Shown: positions 1-7,615, counted from the first letter of the stretch. The stretch is DNA of 8,364 bases from a bacterium (GCA_023130215.1 JAGMAN010000014.1:1-8364), one strand, 5' to 3'. Notes: generated from the letters alone by a model not told the origin. Numbers and translations are program-made.

Positions 1-361
1 ACGATAAGCTCTGTCGGACCATAGTGACTATTTCTTTCTCCTGAAATGGCTTCTGGACACACCCGTAGACTCCGGCATCCATGGCCTCTTTCACTTTCCG
101 CCCGCCGGGAGCCGAAGTGATGAGGATTATCTTCATCCCGGGATTCTTATCCTTAATAGTCCGGTAGAAATCTTCCTGCTCACTGGATGCCAGTCTATCC
201 AGCTCAAGGAAGAGCAGGTCATAATCCTTCTGATCCAGAAGCTGGAAGAGCTGGTCAACATTTTCCGAGAACTCTATGGAATGCTGGTTGCTCTCCATTA
301 TCTTGAGAGGGAACATGTCCTTCGTTTCTCCTCCAGCCACGATTAGAATCCTTCCTGCCAC
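1..361 (-). CDS. Receiver-like (CheY-fold) domain protein, partial, runs off the left edge
   Basis: Translation from the GTG at 361-359 gives 120 residues with no stop before base 1, so the C-terminus lies outside the window. The start is chosen because AAGGAGG stands five bases upstream. The chain has the response-regulator receiver pattern: beta-1 RILIVAGG (4-11), beta-3 YDLLFLEL (47-54), beta-4 KIILITSA (77-84) with Thr82, and beta-5 ending in Gln-Lys-Pro-Phe with Lys104. Oddities: the acidic pair after beta-1 is replaced by Ala-Gly-Gly, and the usual phospho-acceptor Asp is Glu53. Thr82 and Lys104 are kept. Glu at this position can mimic the phosphorylated state in some receivers, so the domain may be locked or work without phosphorylation (inference). 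No output domain is seen, but one could follow outside the window. It lies directly downstream of a sigma-54 promoter and the EBP gene, so it is a likely target of that activator. Confidence 0.85.
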   Translation of the reverse strand, partial: MAGRILIVAGGETKDMFPLKIMESNQHSIEFSENVDQLFQLLDQKDYDLLFLELDRLASSEQEDFYRTIKDKNPGMKIILITSAPGGRKVKEAMDAGVYGCVQKPFQEKEIVTMVRQSLS

Positions 362-437
362 ACCATCCTCCTTGGCCTCCCCTTTAACTTCTCCCTTTGA
401 GAGGAGCTGGCCGTGATGTTCATCTGTGTTTATGTAA

Positions 438-453
438 TGCAAATCCTGTGCCA
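438..453 (-). promoter_or_regulatory. Sigma-54 (RpoN) -24/-12 promoter of the receiver-like gene
   Basis: Read on the minus strand the sequence is TGGCACAGGATTTGCA. It matches the sigma-54 consensus TGGCAC-N5-TTGCA exactly, including the GG and GC doublets at the required spacing. Transcription would begin near base 427, giving a leader of about 66 bases before the GTG at 361. No sigma-70 promoter is obvious in this gap. It sits immediately beyond the terminator of the EBP gene, which fits independent, activator-dependent control of the downstream gene. The match is seen directly; activity is inferred. Confidence 0.82.
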
Positions 454-460
454 GGCAAAT

Positions 461-490
461 AAAAAAGCCACTTAGGATACCTAAGTGGCT
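461..490 (-). terminator. Intrinsic terminator of the sigma-54 activator gene
   Basis: Arms 466-476 and 480-490 are perfectly complementary over 11 bp (AGCCACTTAGG / CCTAAGTGGCT) around a three-base loop. On the minus strand the hairpin is followed by a run of six T (plus-strand A at 461-466; the innermost base is shared with the stem). There is no T-run on the other side, so it works only leftward. It ends the EBP transcript about 130 bases past the stop codon and insulates the sigma-54 promoter next to it. Confidence 0.9.
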
Positions 491-617
491 AATTTGCAAT
501 GAGTAAGGCTACTGCGGCCTCTAAAGCCGATTAAGGCTCAAGGAGCAATAAGTGTTGAATTTTCAACCCGAGAGAGCTTTCCATCTCTTTAACTATATTT
601 CTTTTAAGAGCTTATGA
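491..617 (-). other. Non-coding 3' region of the activator transcript, with short hairpins
   Basis: No gene is seen between the EBP stop codon and its terminator. The stretch holds a direct repeat TAAGGCT (504-510 and 532-538), a 4-bp CGGC/GCCG stem (515-518 with 526-529), a 5-bp AGAGA/TCTCT stem, and the dyad listed separately. I compared it by eye with the cyclic-di-GMP, fluoride and other common riboswitch cores and recognised none. Confidence 0.4.
554..567. promoter_or_regulatory. Dyad GTTGAA-TT-TTCAAC, candidate enhancer site for the sigma-54 activator
   Basis: Two perfect 6-bp half sites, GTTGAA and TTCAAC, are separated by TT. The centre is about 133 bp upstream of the predicted sigma-54 start site near 427. 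Enhancer-binding proteins with Fis-type HTH domains bind such dyads about 80-200 bp upstream of their promoters. A weaker dyad with the same outer bases (GTTG at 628-631, CAAC at 641-644) lies in the last codons of the EBP gene. The role is inferred from position and symmetry. Confidence 0.45.
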
Positions 618-2030
618 CTAAGACCCTGTTGTAGATTTTTCAACCCCTTTATCAAGTCCATACCTTTTAATCTTCCCGTAAAGGGTGCCCCGGTCAATTC
701 CCAGCTCCTTAGCTGTCTGATGCTTATTCCAGCGGCAATCGGCCAGGGTCTTGAGGATCAGTTCCTGTTCTATCTCCTGCAAGGTCCGTTGCTTATTAGC
801 GATGATTCCGATTCCAGTTTGTAATTTGTGGGGAAGGTCACCGGCAGTAATGGTATTGCCTTTACAGAATACAACTGCTCTCTCTACTACATTCTCCAGT
901 TCCCTGATGTTCCCCGGCCAGTTATGCTGCATCATCAGTTCCAGAGCTTCTTTAGAGAAATCATTGACCTCCTTACCTATTTTACTGGAAAAGCGACGGA
1001 GAAAGTCAGCACTTAGAAGCGGAATATCCTCTTTTCTCTCTCTCAGCGGCGGCACCTCAATGGTGATGACACTCAAACGGTAATAGAGGTCTTCACGGAA
1101 CTTCCTCTGAGCGATAGCTTCCTCTAAATTACTATTAGTAGCCGCGATGATTCTCATATCTAACTCGAGTGTCTTCTCTCCTCCCACTCTCTCAAATTTT
1201 CTCTCCTGAAGGACGCGCAGTAGCGCCAATTGGGTCATTGGGGAAAGCTCCCCTACCTCATCGAGGAAGATTGTTCCGGTATGAGCTAACTCAAACTTCC
1301 CTGGCTTCTGGCGGATAGCTCCCGTAAAGGCTCCTTTCTCATGGCCAAAGAGTTCACTCTGGAGGAGAGTCTCTGGCAGAGCAGCGCAGTTGACGACGAT
1401 GAAAGGCTTTTCCCATCGGCGGCTCTTGGAGTGAAGAGCCTGAGCTACTAACTCCTTGCCTGTCCCTGTTTCTCCCTGAATGAGCACAGTAGAATCGGTC
1501 TGGGCAGCAGCCGAGATTACATCATAGACCTCCTGCATCCTTTCAGTTCTTCCAATAAGGGTCTCCAGATCATAAGGAAGGTTAGAGCGATGTCGCAGGG
1601 AAAGTTTCTCTTTCTTCTCCTGATAGAGTTCCATGAAGTGTCTTCTTACCCGGAGCATAGCCTTGATGGTGCTCACCATCTCGTCCCGGTGGAAAGGTTC
1701 GGTGATGTAACTGTCCGCTCCGAAATTGAGGGCTTTCCTTCCTGCAGGGGCTTTATCCTCTCTGGTCAGGGCTAAGATGGGAATATACTTCAAGCGTTCA
1801 TCCGACTCAAGGCGCTCACAAATACGGTAGTCCTCAGCACTGTCTTTCTCGGCACTGAGGAGAATGAGATCCACTTCCTCCTCAGTAGCCATCATCGGTA
1901 TCCTGCCATGTGAGTCACAGGGAATTACCTGGTAGCCCAATGATTCAAGAGTCTCTTGAAGCCTTCCCCATTCCTTCAGGTCTCGGCTGGCAACCAGAAT
2001 CTTTGGCCTCTCCAGCTCGCTTTTCCTCAC
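618..2030 (-). CDS. Sigma-54-dependent transcriptional activator (NtrC family) with degenerate receiver
   Basis: A 470-residue bacterial enhancer-binding protein that remodels RNA polymerase-sigma-54 by ATP hydrolysis. Domains: receiver-like 10-130; AAA+ about 157-400 with Walker A GETGTGKE (186-193), the sigma-54 contact loop GAFTGA (233-238), Walker B IFLDE (254-258), sensor I near 293-300, arginine-finger region R312/R318 and [10 protein letters not shown] sensor II (371-380); Fis-type HTH about 415-460. All AAA+ elements look intact, so it should be a working activator. The receiver is unusual: the acidic pocket is Ser15-Arg16, the acceptor Asp is Ser59, and the conserved Lys is Glu111; only Thr89 remains. 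Normal aspartyl phosphorylation is therefore unlikely, and no histidine kinase is in view. The GTG start is supported by AAGGAG (2038-2043) seven bases upstream. It is transcribed divergently from smc and has its own terminator. The neighbouring sigma-54 promoter suggests its target. Confidence 0.95.
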   Translation of the reverse strand: MRKSELERPKILVASRDLKEWGRLQETLESLGYQVIPCDSHGRIPMMATEEEVDLILLSAEKDSAEDYRICERLESDERLKYIPILALTREDKAPAGRKALNFGADSYITEPFHRDEMVSTIKAMLRVRRHFMELYQEKKEKLSLRHRSNLPYDLETLIGRTERMQEVYDVISAAAQTDSTVLIQGETGTGKELVAQALHSKSRRWEKPFIVVNCAALPETLLQSELFGHEKGAFTGAIRQKPGKFELAHTGTIFLDEVGELSPMTQLALLRVLQERKFERVGGEKTLELDMRIIAATNSNLEEAIAQRKFREDLYYRLSVITIEVPPLRERKEDIPLLSADFLRRFSSKIGKEVNDFSKEALELMMQHNWPGNIRELENVVERAVVFCKGNTITAGDLPHKLQTGIGIIANKQRTLQEIEQELILKTLADCRWNKHQTAKELGIDRGTLYGKIKRYGLDKGVEKSTTGS

Positions 2031-2056
2031 CTTTCAGCTCCTTTTTAAGCGACCGT

Positions 2057-2084
2057 ATTCTACCATAGTTTTTCGTGAAATCAA
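2057..2084 (-). promoter_or_regulatory. Sigma-70 promoter of the sigma-54 activator gene
   Basis: On the minus strand: TTGATT (2084-2079), 16-bp spacer, TAGAAT (2062-2057), with TGG just before the -10 box as an extended -10. Initiation near 2050 leaves a leader of about 20 bases that just contains the AAGGAG before the GTG at 2030. It is divergent from the smc promoter; the -35 boxes are 56 bp apart. Confidence 0.72.
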
Positions 2085-2140
2085 GTAAAAAAATCAATGG
2101 GACATTATCAAGAGCGCCGTTACACCATTACATTTTTTTC

Positions 2141-2169
2141 TTGACTGTTTTAACAGAGACTGGTATAGT
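2141..2169 (+). promoter_or_regulatory. Sigma-70 promoter of smc (extended -10)
   Basis: TTGACT (2141-2146), 17-bp spacer, TATAGT (2164-2169), preceded by TGG as an extended -10. Initiation near 2176 would place the Shine-Dalgarno almost at the 5' end, with a leader of only about 16 bases before the TTG at 2192. It probably serves smc, rpmB and the MEMO-AMMECR1 gene. Confidence 0.75.
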
Positions 2170-2178
2170 TGGCGGGAG

Positions 2179-2185
2179 GGAGGTG
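2179..2185 (+). promoter_or_regulatory. Ribosome binding site that sets the TTG start of smc
   Basis: GGAGGTG is a full-strength Shine-Dalgarno sequence, six bases before TTG at 2192-2194. The reading frame is open upstream to an ATG at 2075, but that codon lies before the promoter and would add 39 residues not expected in SMC proteins. The family's N-terminus, M-Y-(L/F)-K-R-L-E, begins exactly at the TTG. Confidence 0.88.
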
Positions 2186-2191
2186 ATAAAT

Positions 2192-5100
2192 TTGTATTTC
2201 AAGAGATTAGAGGTCTTTGGCTTTAAATCCTTCCCGGAGAAGACGGACTTTATCTTCGAGTCAGGAATCACCGCCATCGTTGGTCCCAATGGCTGCGGGA
2301 AGACAAACATTGCCGACGCTATTCGCTGGGCATTGGGAGAGCAGAGCGCTCTTGCCCTGAGGGGTTCCCGCATGGAGGACATCATCTTCAATGGAAGCGC
2401 TGATAGAAAACCTTTAGGAATGGCTGAGGTCTCCCTGACCATGTCTAACCCGGAGAACTTCCTTCCCCTGGAATATAGCGAGGTGACCATTACCCGTCGT
2501 ATGTTCCGCTCTGGAGAGAGCCATTACTTTATAAACCGCACCCCATGCCGCCTCAAGGACATAAGTGAACTCTTCATGGACACTGGAATCGGGACTCAGG
2601 CTTATTCCATCATTGAGCAGGGGAAGGTGGACCTCGTCTTAAGTTCAAAGCCGGATGACCGCCGTTATCTATTTGAAGAAGCCGCCGGAATCATGAAATA
2701 TAAGACCAGGAAGAAGACAGCTCTCAGAAAATTGGAGGCTACTGAGCAGAACCTCGTGCGAGCAAGCGATATCATTTCTGAAGTGAAGAGGCAGATCAAT
2801 TCTTTGAAGCGGCAGGTGAGGAAGGCAGGGCGGTATAAGGAAACTTTCGAGGAGTTAAAGGGACTGGAGATAAAATTAGCTTTGAATAGACTGAGCCGGG
2901 TAGAAGAGGAATCGGAGTCTTCTCTAAGAGAGGCAAAGAAGGCAAAAGATGAATCTGCAAAGTTTTCAGCCGGAGTAAGTGAGGGGGAAAGTAAGATTGA
3001 GGAGCTGAGAGTGGAACTTCTGGGGTTAGAGAAAGTTCTCAGTGGAAGGCAAAGGGAGAGCCAGGAAGTAAATAATAAAATCCACCAGAGTGAAAGTCAG
3101 ATCATGCTCCTTCGGGAAAGAAAGGAGGCGCTGGAGAAGGAAAAACGAAGAACCGGGGAAGAATTAGACGATCTGGAAGGGAAACTGTCTCAGATTAAGG
3201 AGGGGACAAAGAAGGCTGAATCCGATTTAGTCAGGTTAACTGAAGGGAACATTCGTAGAAGGGAGAAGGTCCAAAGCGCAGACGCATCCCTGAAGAAGCT
3301 ATCTCAAAAGATAAGAAACGAAGAATCTGAAATAAAAGAGAGCGAATCTATGGTGGTGGAGATAGCAACCCGGGAGGCAAAGGTCAGGAATGACCTGTCT
3401 GGCCTTAAGGTGACCCTTGAGAACTTGAGGAGTAGAAAGAAGCGCCTGAAGGTAGAAGAGGAGAGAGTAGGGAGTGAGAGGAAAAAGACAGAGGAAAGGT
3501 TAAGAGAACTTGAAGGAGAGTTAGAGGGCAGGAAGTCTGTCATTAGAGAAGTAGAAGAAAGCCAGAAGAAAATTCAAAATGAAGCCTCCACTCTAAACTC
3601 TAAACTCTCAGCCCTTCAGGGCAATCTTAGTTCTCGCCGGGAAGAACTGACCAGCTCTTCCTCCCGATTGAATTTCCTCCAGGACTTAAAGCAGAGATAC
3701 GAAGGTTATCAGAGCGGGGTGAAGGCAATCCTCCAGAATCAGGACAATTTTCCTGGAATTCTGGGAACGGTGGCTGACCTCATTGACCTTCCAGCCAATT
3801 TGGAGCAAGCCCTGGAAGTGGCTCTGGGAGATAAGGCGCAGGGGATTGTTGTGAGGAGAGCTCAAGATGCAGAAGAAGCCATAAGCTATCTCAAGCGCGA
3901 GAAAAAAGGAAGGGCCACATTCTTTTCCCTGAATTCAATTAAACCTCACGAGGAGCTGTCCCCGGATGCAGTTCTCAAGCAGAAGGGAGTAATCGGGATA
4001 GCTAAAGAGCTAATAAAATTTGACCCGGCCTATAAGGATGTCTTCTCCCAACTCTTGGGAAGGACAGTTGTTGTTGAGGACCTAAACGTAGCTAAGCAGA
4101 TAGCCAATGTGACTGATTCCTCTATGAACCTGGTTACGCTGGATGGGGAGCTCATCGGCAGAAGTGGTGCCCGCATCGGCGGAAGTGCCCCTAAGGGTAA
4201 GGGGGCGGGGATTCTTAGAAGGGATGCTGAGATCAGGGAACTTAAAGACGCAGTAGAGCATTTAGGGAAGACTATATCCGAAACCGAGTTGCAGTCAAAG
4301 GTAATCTCAGGGGAAATAAATAAGTTTTCTGGCGAGATAAATCTTCTTGAAGGGAAACGAAGTGCAATGCAGATGGAGAAAGCCGGTTTAGAAAGTGACC
4401 ACTCCTCAGCTAAGGTGGCCGGGGAGAGACTTTCCCGGGAGCTTTCTATAGTTCAGGGAGAGCTCAGAGAAGTGGCAGAAGATGATGAACTGAATAAGAA
4501 GGAGAGAGATGAGCTAAATAATCAGCTTGAGGAGATGGGCCAAAGAATAGAGGCGGCCCAGGAAAGGATAGCACTACTTCAGCAGTCAGTGGAGGAAGGA
4601 GGGAGGACTCGAGAGGAGCTCTCAGGAGAATTGACCGGGATAAAAGTAGAATTAGCCTCCTGGGAGGAGAAGGAGAAGGGAGAGAAAAATAACCTTAGCC
4701 GATTGGAAGAATCCCAGCAAGAATATATTGAGGCTCGCAATAGCCGCCTCTCCCGATTGAAGGAAGCTGAGAAGGGAAGAGGGGAGATAGGCCAGGGTGA
4801 AGAAGAGAGAGAAAGGAACTTGAAAGAACTTTTTGAAGAAAGAGATTCTTTCGAGGAAGACATTAGAAAACTGAATGAGGATAGAGAGAGTATTTTATCC
4901 CGGGTCAGTGAGTTGGAGAAGAAAGTTAGAGATGATAGAAGCAAGCGGGATGAGATTCAGGAGAGAATTAATGGCCTGGAAGTGCGCCAGGCCCAGCTCC
5001 GGATGGAGATGGACAATATCCGGAAGAGGATTTCCTCTGAATACCAGGTATCCCTGGATGAGCTGGAGGAGAGAAAGGTAGGGGAGCTGGATGAAGAAGT

Positions 5101-5749
5101 CACCGCCCAGGAGATTGCCAATCTCAAGGCAAGATTAGAGGTCATGGGGCCGGTGAATTTAGTGGCCATTGAGGAGAATAAAGAGTTAGAAGAGAGATAC
5201 AATTTCCTTACCAACCAGCAGGAGGACCTCCTCCAGGCCAAGGAATCCCTTCAAAAGGTGATTGCCAAGATTAATCGCACAACTCGCTCGCAATTCATGG
5301 ACACATTTACCCGGGTCAGAGGACACTTCAATGAGCTATTCCGAACCCTCTTTGGGGGAGGGAGAGCTGAACTGGTCTTGATTGATGAAGCTGATGTCCT
5401 GGAATCGGGAATCGACATCGTCGCCCAGCCTCCTGGAAAGAAGCTGCAGACCATATCCCTTCTCTCGGGTGGGGAGAGAGCCCTGACAGCCATCGCTCTT
5501 CTTTTTGCCCTGTTCAAGGTGAAACCCAGCCCCTTCTGCCTCTTAGACGAAATAGATGCTCCCCTGGACGAATCCAACATCGACCGCTTTATAAGACTGC
5601 TTCAGGAGTTTATTGGGAATTCCCAGTTCATTATCGTTACCCACAATAAGAGGACGATTGCCATGGCTAATGTTATGTATGGAGTGACCATGGAAGAATC
5701 CGGGGTGTCCAAATTGGTCACTGTCCGCTTCGCCAAGAAAACTTCGTAA
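2192..5749 (+). CDS. smc: Chromosome segregation protein SMC (bacterial condensin ATPase)
   Basis: 1185 residues, the usual length for bacterial SMC. As a homodimer with ScpA/ScpB it compacts and organises newly replicated chromosome in the nucleoid by ATP-driven loop extrusion. Order seen: N-terminal head with FGFKSF (9-14) and Walker [10 protein letters not shown] (31-39); first long coiled coil rich in Glu, Lys and Arg, about 170-515; globular hinge about 518-670 with the glycine-rich [15 protein letters not shown] stretch near its end; second coiled coil to about 1000; C-terminal head with ABC signature LLSGGE (1090-1095), Walker B CLLDE (1116-1120), D-loop APLDE and switch His1151. All catalytic motifs are intact. 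The start is TTG (see the ribosome binding site entry). rpmB follows after 23 bp with no terminator between them, so the genes are probably co-transcribed. scpA, scpB and ftsY are not in the window. The strong purine bias of the coding strand reflects the coiled-coil composition. Confidence 0.98.
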   Translation: MYFKRLEVFGFKSFPEKTDFIFESGITAIVGPNGCGKTNIADAIRWALGEQSALALRGSRMEDIIFNGSADRKPLGMAEVSLTMSNPENFLPLEYSEVTITRRMFRSGESHYFINRTPCRLKDISELFMDTGIGTQAYSIIEQGKVDLVLSSKPDDRRYLFEEAAGIMKYKTRKKTALRKLEATEQNLVRASDIISEVKRQINSLKRQVRKAGRYKETFEELKGLEIKLALNRLSRVEEESESSLREAKKAKDESAKFSAGVSEGESKIEELRVELLGLEKVLSGRQRESQEVNNKIHQSESQIMLLRERKEALEKEKRRTGEELDDLEGKLSQIKEGTKKAESDLVRLTEGNIRRREKVQSADASLKKLSQKIRNEESEIKESESMVVEIATREAKVRNDLSGLKVTLENLRSRKKRLKVEEERVGSERKKTEERLRELEGELEGRKSVIREVEESQKKIQNEASTLNSKLSALQGNLSSRREELTSSSSRLNFLQDLKQRYEGYQSGVKAILQNQDNFPGILGTVADLIDLPANLEQALEVALGDKAQGIVVRRAQDAEEAISYLKREKKGRATFFSLNSIKPHEELSPDAVLKQKGVIGIAKELIKFDPAYKDVFSQLLGRTVVVEDLNVAKQIANVTDSSMNLVTLDGELIGRSGARIGGSAPKGKGAGILRRDAEIRELKDAVEHLGKTISETELQSKVISGEINKFSGEINLLEGKRSAMQMEKAGLESDHSSAKVAGERLSRELSIVQGELREVAEDDELNKKERDELNNQLEEMGQRIEAAQERIALLQQSVEEGGRTREELSGELTGIKVELASWEEKEKGEKNNLSRLEESQQEYIEARNSRLSRLKEAEKGRGEIGQGEEERERNLKELFEERDSFEEDIRKLNEDRESILSRVSELEKKVRDDRSKRDEIQERINGLEVRQAQLRMEMDNIRKRISSEYQVSLDELEERKVGELDEEVTAQEIANLKARLEVMGPVNLVAIEENKELEERYNFLTNQQEDLLQAKESLQKVIAKINRTTRSQFMDTFTRVRGHFNELFRTLFGGGRAELVLIDEADVLESGIDIVAQPPGKKLQTISLLSGGERALTAIALLFALFKVKPSPFCLLDEIDAPLDESNIDRFIRLLQEFIGNSQFIIVTHNKRTIAMANVMYGVTMEESGVSKLVTVRFAKKTS

Positions 5750-5772
5750 GGTTTATTTCAGGAGAGGAGAAG

Positions 5773-5961
5773 ATGTCCAGAATCTGTGCTATCTGCGGAA
5801 AAGAACCCATGACCGGCCACAATGTCAGCCACTCCCACCGTAAGACTAAGCGAAGGTGGCTGCCCAACCTTCAGCGAGTGAAGACCGTGGTAGACGGCGT
5901 CCCAAAAAGGATCAGAGTCTGCACTTCCTGCATCCGCTCCGGAAAAATTAAGAAAGTGTGA
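5773..5961 (+). CDS. rpmB: 50S ribosomal protein L28, zinc-binding four-cysteine form
   Basis: 62 residues, full length for L28, a component of the large ribosomal subunit. The start ATG has GGAGAGGAG a few bases upstream. The chain shows the L28 N-terminus with C5-x2-C8-G, the basic central [10 protein letters not shown] stretch (20-29), and a second C50-x2-C53 pair near the C-terminus. Four cysteines in two CXXC pairs mark the zinc-ribbon (C+) form; zinc-independent paralogues lack them. It lies 23 bp after smc, and its stop is followed within five bases by the next ATG, so the three genes appear translationally and transcriptionally linked. The L28 assignment is secure; zinc binding is inferred from the cysteines. 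Confidence 0.97.
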   Translation: MSRICAICGKEPMTGHNVSHSHRKTKRRWLPNLQRVKTVVDGVPKRIRVCTSCIRSGKIKKV

Positions 5962-5966
5962 GGAGA

Positions 5967-7562
5967 ATGGCTGGAGAAAGGGAAGAATGGCCGGGGAGAG
6001 CCAGCTTCGTTCTGGAACTGATCGAACGAATCAAGGTTCCCTACGGGGGATATCCAGGCCATGTGCTCCTGAAGGGTGGATGGGCAGCTCTCATTTTATT
6101 AATGACTTTTGCTTTATCCTGTGCCGGGGAGAAGGCTAAAACATCTGAGGATTCTCCGAAACCAGTCGGAGAGGTGAGAAGCCCGGCTGTTAGTGGAATG
6201 TTTTATCCGGGGAATGCTTTTACTCTAAAGAATGAAGTTGATGAGTTCTTACAACGAGTTGAGAGAAAGGCTATACAGGGGAAACTCATCGCGTTAATTG
6301 CCCCTCATGCTGGCTACCGGTATTCTGGCCAGGTGGCTGCTTTCGCCTATAAGCAGCTCGAGGGCAAGAAGATTGATACTATTATCTTGATCGGCCCAAG
6401 CCACCGAACTCATTTCTCAGGGGTTTCTGTAGGTAATTACGGATATTATCAGACTCCCTTGGGCAAGGTAGCCGTGGATACGGAGTTGGCTGAGAGGATG
6501 ATGGAAGGAAGCAAACTGATAGACTTTTATCCCCCTGCCCACCAGCAAGAGCACTGTTTAGAGGTGCAGATTCCTTTTCTTCAAAGAATATTAACTAAGT
6601 TTAAGATACTTCCATTATTGACGGGAAGTTCTACCTTAGAGATTTCTCAAGAGCTAAGTCAAGTCCTCCTCAAGGAGATTAAGGGTAAGAACATCTTGCT
6701 TATTGCCAGCACTGATCTATCCCATTACTATCCTTACCAGGAAGCCTGTAGATTAGATAAGCGAACCTTGAAGGTGATAGAGGGGCTGGATGGCGAACTT
6801 CTTTACCGAGAGATGGCCTCTGGCCGAGCCGAGCTCTGTGGAGGCGCTGCGGTAGTGGCTACCCTTTTAACGGCTAAGCAGTTGGGGGCAGATAATGTGA
6901 AGATTTTAAAGTATGCTAACTCTGGGGACCGGGCACCCGAAGGGTCGGGGGACAAGTCACGGGTGGTTGGCTATGCGGCCATAGCCATTTATAAAGCCAG
7001 GGAGGGTAAAATGGAACGTGAACCACTCAATGAAACAGCTCAAAAGGAACTGCTGAGGATTGCCCGGACTTCGATAGAAAGCTATGTTAAAGAAGGCAAA
7101 ACTGCTGAGTTTGAGGTAAAGGAGCCAGTATTTCAGGAAAAGAGGGGAGTCTTCATCACTATTACTAAGGATGGTGCCCTTCGTGGCTGTATTGGACGGC
7201 ATGAATCAGATTTGCCTTTATATCAGACAGTAGCCCAGATGGCGGTATCGGCGGCCTGCCGTGACCCTCGATTTCCTCCTTTGCGAAATGAGGAACTGAG
7301 TCAGATTAAGATAAAGGTATCTGTCTATCTCATGTCTCCTACTGAGATAAAGAGCCTTGAGGAGTTTGATGTGGGGAAACATGGCATTATTGTTGAAAAG
7401 GGGCACCATTCGGCTACCTATTTACCGGAGGTGGCTACGGAGCAGGGCTGGACGAAAGAAGAGACCTTAAGCAGTCTCTGCCAGAAGGCAGGACTGCCCC
7501 CGGATGCCTGGCGGGAGGGGACAAAATTCTCCATCTATGCCACCCAGGTCTTTGGAGAATAG
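5967..7562 (+). CDS. Fused MEMO-AMMECR1 protein (AmmeMemoRadiSam proteins B and A) with lipoprotein-like signal
   Basis: 531 residues from ATG 5967. The MEMO domain (about 70-345) keeps the putative metal-site residues known from human MEMO1: His114 in APHAGY, His146 in GPSH, Asp250 and His253 in STDLSH, and Cys291. MEMO folds resemble extradiol dioxygenases; MEMO1 binds copper or iron. The AMMECR1 domain (about 350-531) has the hallmark LRGCIG (405-410). In many prokaryotes separate A and B genes accompany a radical SAM enzyme (the AmmeMemoRadiSam system, function unknown); that enzyme is not in the window. A hydrophobic segment (about 39-51) ends at Cys52 followed by a polar linker, like a lipoprotein signal, although the lipobox A-L-S-C is atypical. 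Start uncertain: ATG 5967 has GAGG only three bases upstream; GTG 5958 overlaps the rpmB stop by four bases; GTG 6063 would give a textbook 20-residue signal but has a poor ribosome binding site. Domain calls are firm, export is inferred. Confidence 0.9.
   Translation: MAGEREEWPGRASFVLELIERIKVPYGGYPGHVLLKGGWAALILLMTFALSCAGEKAKTSEDSPKPVGEVRSPAVSGMFYPGNAFTLKNEVDEFLQRVERKAIQGKLIALIAPHAGYRYSGQVAAFAYKQLEGKKIDTIILIGPSHRTHFSGVSVGNYGYYQTPLGKVAVDTELAERMMEGSKLIDFYPPAHQQEHCLEVQIPFLQRILTKFKILPLLTGSSTLEISQELSQVLLKEIKGKNILLIASTDLSHYYPYQEACRLDKRTLKVIEGLDGELLYREMASGRAELCGGAAVVATLLTAKQLGADNVKILKYANSGDRAPEGSGDKSRVVGYAAIAIYKAREGKMEREPLNETAQKELLRIARTSIESYVKEGKTAEFEVKEPVFQEKRGVFITITKDGALRGCIGRHESDLPLYQTVAQMAVSAACRDPRFPPLRNEELSQIKIKVSVYLMSPTEIKSLEEFDVGKHGIIVEKGHHSATYLPEVATEQGWTKEETLSSLCQKAGLPPDAWREGTKFSIYATQVFGE
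7000..7013 (+). promoter_or_regulatory. Internal ribosome binding site and ATG at the MEMO/AMMECR1 junction
   Basis: GGGAGGG (7000-7006) lies a few bases before an in-frame ATG at 7011, exactly where the AMMECR1 domain begins. Initiation here would yield a separate protein of 183 residues ending at 7562, about the size of free-standing AmmeMemoRadiSam protein A and without the N-terminal signal. It may be active or a relic of two genes that fused. Use is inferred. Confidence 0.45.
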
Positions 7563-7615
7563 AATAATAGGGACAGCGGGGATTCGAAGCTTGGGCACCA
7601 GAAGCACGGGAAAGA

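Noticed and set aside
364-442. Other starts for the receiver-like gene (TTG at 442-440; out-of-frame ATG at 366-364)
   Set aside because: The TTG is part of the -12 promoter element and precedes the predicted transcript start. The ATG frame stops after a few codons. GTG 361 has an ideal ribosome binding site.
751-1775. Open frames on the plus strand inside the activator gene
   Set aside because: They overlap a complete, well-conserved AAA+ gene on the other strand and show no family pattern or ribosome binding site.
2075-2191. Upstream in-frame extension of smc starting at ATG 2075
   Set aside because: The ATG has no Shine-Dalgarno, lies before the smc promoter, overlaps the divergent activator promoter, and the extra 39 residues are not part of the SMC family.
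2128-5580. Several Ser/Leu-rich open frames on the minus strand inside smc
   Set aside because: Their low-complexity composition is the complement of purine-rich coiled-coil codons; none resembles a protein family.
7577-7602. tRNA-like 3' end (GATTCGAA ... CACCA) between the MEMO-AMMECR1 gene and hicA
   Set aside because: The would-be T stem does not pair, and no anticodon or D arm is found upstream. Judged chance.
7563-7615. Possible bidirectional terminator in the convergent gap
   Set aside because: Only a 4-bp GCTT/AAGC stem is present, with no T-run on either strand.
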